Assembly: GCF_002940665.1 (NCBI RefSeq)
Contig: NZ_MIGY01000002.1
Coordinates: 1,386,683 to 1,450,682, forward strand
Origin: Xanthomonas arboricola
GTDB lineage: Bacteria > Pseudomonadota > Gammaproteobacteria > Xanthomonadales > Xanthomonadaceae
Reading direction: 5' to 3'
DNA: 64,000 nt
In this document: positions 62,249 through 64,000 of the stretch, in pieces
Numbering within the stretch: the stretch's first letter is position 1
Layout of the letters: each line of letters begins with the position of its first letter
Position numbers and translations under genes: made by a program
The notes under the pieces: model-generated
What the model was told of the DNA's origin: nothing
Seen by the model: the letters and a program-made list of their open reading frames with translations, nothing else
Database searches by the model: none

Positions 62249-62903
62249 CGGCGTACCGCCATCGGATGGAGCGGACGGCGCGCAGATGCGCTATCGCAAC
62301 GAAGGCATCCGCAGCCTGCTGGCGGCCTTCAGCGAGGGCGATCGGGAGCATGTGCTGCGGGTGCGCGAGATTCTGGCCGATCTGCAGCAGAGCGCGTTCG
62401 GGGTGTTTCTGTTCCTGGCGATCCTGCCGTCGTTCATTCCCATCCCTGGCGTGGCTGGCGGTATCAGCGGCCCGCTGACGGTGCTGATCGGATTGCAGAT
62501 GGTGTGCTGCCTGCGCAAGCCGTGGGTGCCGCGTTTCATCGGTGAGCGCGGGCCGCGCCGCAGCACCGGCCAGCGTTTCGTCGCGCGACTTGCGCCGACG
62601 CTGCAACGCCTGGACCGGCTGCTCAAGCCACGCCTGCACGGCATGCTGGACCGGATTCCGGCGCAGATGTTCACCGGCGTGCTGCTGGTGCTGGTCGGCA
62701 TCTTGCTGACGCTGCCGATTCCGTTCACCAATTACATCTTCGGGCTGATCCTGCTGCTGTTTGCGCTGGCCCTGCTCGAGCGCGACGGCGCATTGCTGCT
62801 GGTGGGCTGGGCCGCTGCGCTGATCTCGGTGGCGGTGTTCGGCGTCACCTCGGACCAGTTGCTGGAGCTGATCCGCGGTTGGTGGCCGGCCGCCTGGCGC
62901 TGA
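62232..62903 (+). CDS. ExoD-family membrane protein
   Basis: 223 residues, ExoD family (SAFGVFLFLAILPSFIPIPGVAGGISGPLTVLIGLQM; FTGVLLVLVGILLTLPIPFTNYIFGLILLLFALALLERDG), four membrane helices. In Rhizobium ExoD is tied to exopolysaccharide and alkali tolerance; mechanism unknown. ATG 62232 overlaps the CNNM gene by 17 bases, so likely co-translated. Confidence 0.88.
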   Translation: MTSSDNGVPPSDGADGAQMRYRNEGIRSLLAAFSEGDREHVLRVREILADLQQSAFGVFLFLAILPSFIPIPGVAGGISGPLTVLIGLQMVCCLRKPWVPRFIGERGPRRSTGQRFVARLAPTLQRLDRLLKPRLHGMLDRIPAQMFTGVLLVLVGILLTLPIPFTNYIFGLILLLFALALLERDGALLLVGWAAALISVAVFGVTSDQLLELIRGWWPAAWR

Positions 62904-62934
62904 GCGCGCGACGACCGGCGCACCTGGAGCGCGC

Positions 62935-63435
62935 TTACTTCAGATCGACCACGCGGTTGTCCGACAGGCTGCCGGTATCGTCGGTCACGGCCGCCATCAC
63001 GAAATACAGCGCCTTGCCCAGCAGCCCGCTCGGGCCATCCCAGTACTCGGCCGATTCGGCGCGCACATGGATCAGACGCAGGTTCGGGTCGTCCTTGCCA
63101 CCCGGGAAAAACACCTTCATCGCCGGCGACCACAGCTGCTCGATCTTGGCGCGGTCATCGACCAGGCGTGCGGTACCGGCAACCGACACGTAGCTGTTCT
63201 TCGAGGCCGAGGCATAGGCCACGTTGACGCGCGGGTCGGCGGCGATTTCGGCCACCTTCGGGCTGTCGGCGGCGGTGGCGAACCACAGGTCGCCATCGAA
63301 TTCGACTTCCTGCGTGCCCAACGGCCGGCTCACCAACTTGCCGTCGGCCGACACGGTCGTGAACATCGCGATGTCCACGCCGCGGATCAATTCCGCCAAC
63401 TGCTTGATGCTCTCGCTGCGTTCCTGAAATTGCAT
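62935..63435 (-). CDS. FMN-binding split-barrel general stress protein
   Basis: 166 residues of the pyridoxamine 5'-phosphate oxidase-like family (general stress protein 26 type): IAMFTTVSADGKLVSRPLGTQEVEFDGDLWFATAADSPKVAEI, VNVAYASASKNSYVSVAGTARLVDD and WSPAMKVFFPGGKDDPNLRLIHV. A Xanthomonas relative has been shown to bind FMN. Enzymatic role unknown. Confidence 0.92.
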   Translation of the reverse strand: MQFQERSESIKQLAELIRGVDIAMFTTVSADGKLVSRPLGTQEVEFDGDLWFATAADSPKVAEIAADPRVNVAYASASKNSYVSVAGTARLVDDRAKIEQLWSPAMKVFFPGGKDDPNLRLIHVRAESAEYWDGPSGLLGKALYFVMAAVTDDTGSLSDNRVVDLK

Positions 63436-63495
63436 GCTGGTGTTCCCAATGGAGGTGCACGCATCTGAGCCGATCGCCGCGCAAAGCGACGTGAA

Positions 63496-64000
63496 TCACG
63501 CAGGGCTCACGTCCAGCTCGCGGCAAGCCAGTGCGGCGATTTCGAACGAACGCAAACGCGCAGCATGGTCGTAGATATTGGCGGTGAACAGCAGCTCGTC
63601 CGGCGTGTGGCGCTCGATGAACTTGGCCACGCCCTGCGCGATCTGCCCGGCATCGCCCAGTACCGTGCACGCCAACGCACGCTCGACACCGTCACGCTCG
63701 TGCGGCTGCCAGAAGCTGTCGATGTCGTCGACCGGCGCGGGAATCTTGCCGGGCTTGCCGCGACGCAGGTTGACGAAGCTCTGCTGCTGGGTGGTGAACA
63801 GGCGGCGTGCCTGCGCTTCGGTCTCCGCGGCCACCACATTCAGGGCCAGCATCACATGCGGCCTGGCCAACTGCGCGGACGGGCGGAATTCGCGGCGGTA
63901 GATCGCCACCGCCTCGTCCATCGCATCGGGCGCGAAATGCGAGGCGAACGCGAACGACAAGCCCATCGCCGCGGCCAGCCGCGCACTGAACAGGCTGGAA
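63496..64000 (-). CDS. Luciferase-like monooxygenase, C-terminal part (cut by window edge)
   Basis: LLM-class flavin-dependent oxidoreductase. The frame is open through the right edge (SSLFSARLAAAMGLSFAFASHFAPDAM), so ATG 63966 is internal. C-terminal features: MLALNVVAAETEAQARRL, LRRGKPGKIPAPVDDID and the GDAGQIAQGVAKFIERHTPDELLFTANIYDHAARLRSFE helix, typical of the group annotated as MsnO8/YhbW-like. Substrate unknown. Confidence 0.9.
   Translation of the reverse strand, partial: SSLFSARLAAAMGLSFAFASHFAPDAMDEAVAIYRREFRPSAQLARPHVMLALNVVAAETEAQARRLFTTQQQSFVNLRRGKPGKIPAPVDDIDSFWQPHERDGVERALACTVLGDAGQIAQGVAKFIERHTPDELLFTANIYDHAARLRSFEIAALACRELDVSPA

Overview
The window is a GC-rich, gene-dense chromosomal segment that reads as a Xanthomonas (Xanthomonadaceae) genome. 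The main reasons are the xyloglucan-utilisation genes with two TonB-dependent transporters, the lexA operator TTAGTAGTAATACTACTAA (the form I recall for Xanthomonas lexA), the csrA/rsmA-alaS-recX-recA-lexA order, a 92-residue Hfq, and GATTCCC-type heptamer repeats between convergent genes. The species cannot be fixed from the sequence alone. I see no prophage, insertion sequence, CRISPR array or conjugative module; most of the window is core genome.

Layout. 1-12.7 kb is the accessory, carbohydrate-related part: a GH74 xyloglucanase (cut by the left edge) and two TonB-dependent transporters on the minus strand, a LysR regulator, and a divergent, tightly overlapped plus-strand operon for galactonate breakdown (dgoA, dgoD, an SMP-30 lactonase, dgoK). 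Together they suggest a route from plant-wall xyloglucan to pyruvate and glyceraldehyde-3-phosphate through its galactose side chains. 12.8-26.3 kb holds housekeeping and stress genes: ferredoxin, dapA-bamC, gcvR, an RraB-like protein, bcp, a PIN-PhoH protein, thiD, two tRNA-Arg genes, a DedA-rhodanese fusion, a LysR-pirin pair and a soluble three-PAS chemoreceptor. 26.4-42.2 kb carries tRNA-Ser, csrA, alaS, recX, recA, lexA, ubiB, cinA, hflX, hfq, miaA, folP, ftsH and rlmE on the minus strand, then yhbY and an Mth938-domain gene on the plus strand.

42.7-53.7 kb is mostly two minus-strand gene runs: surE-pcm-yqaA-nlpD, and pyrG-kdsA-eno-ftsB-ispD-ispF-truD (nucleotide, lipid A, glycolysis, cell division and isoprenoid genes). 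53.8-64 kb has a small acidic exported protein, parE, an S10 peptidase whose 5' end seems replaced by a repeat element, a YdcF-like protein, a Pit phosphate transporter with its DUF47 partner, a CNNM/CorC membrane protein with a small upstream reading frame, ExoD, an FMN-binding stress protein and the end of a luciferase-like monooxygenase.

The most interesting signals are: an MgtL-like leader peptide overlapping the start of the CNNM/CorC gene; a motif and a 16-bp leader shared by the two xyloglucan-locus transporters, the motif recurring in the LysR-dgo intergenic region; a lexA operator that contains the predicted -10 box and ends two bases before the start codon, implying a leaderless transcript; and a two-module repeat present twice, one copy of which sits where the S10 peptidase signal peptide should be.
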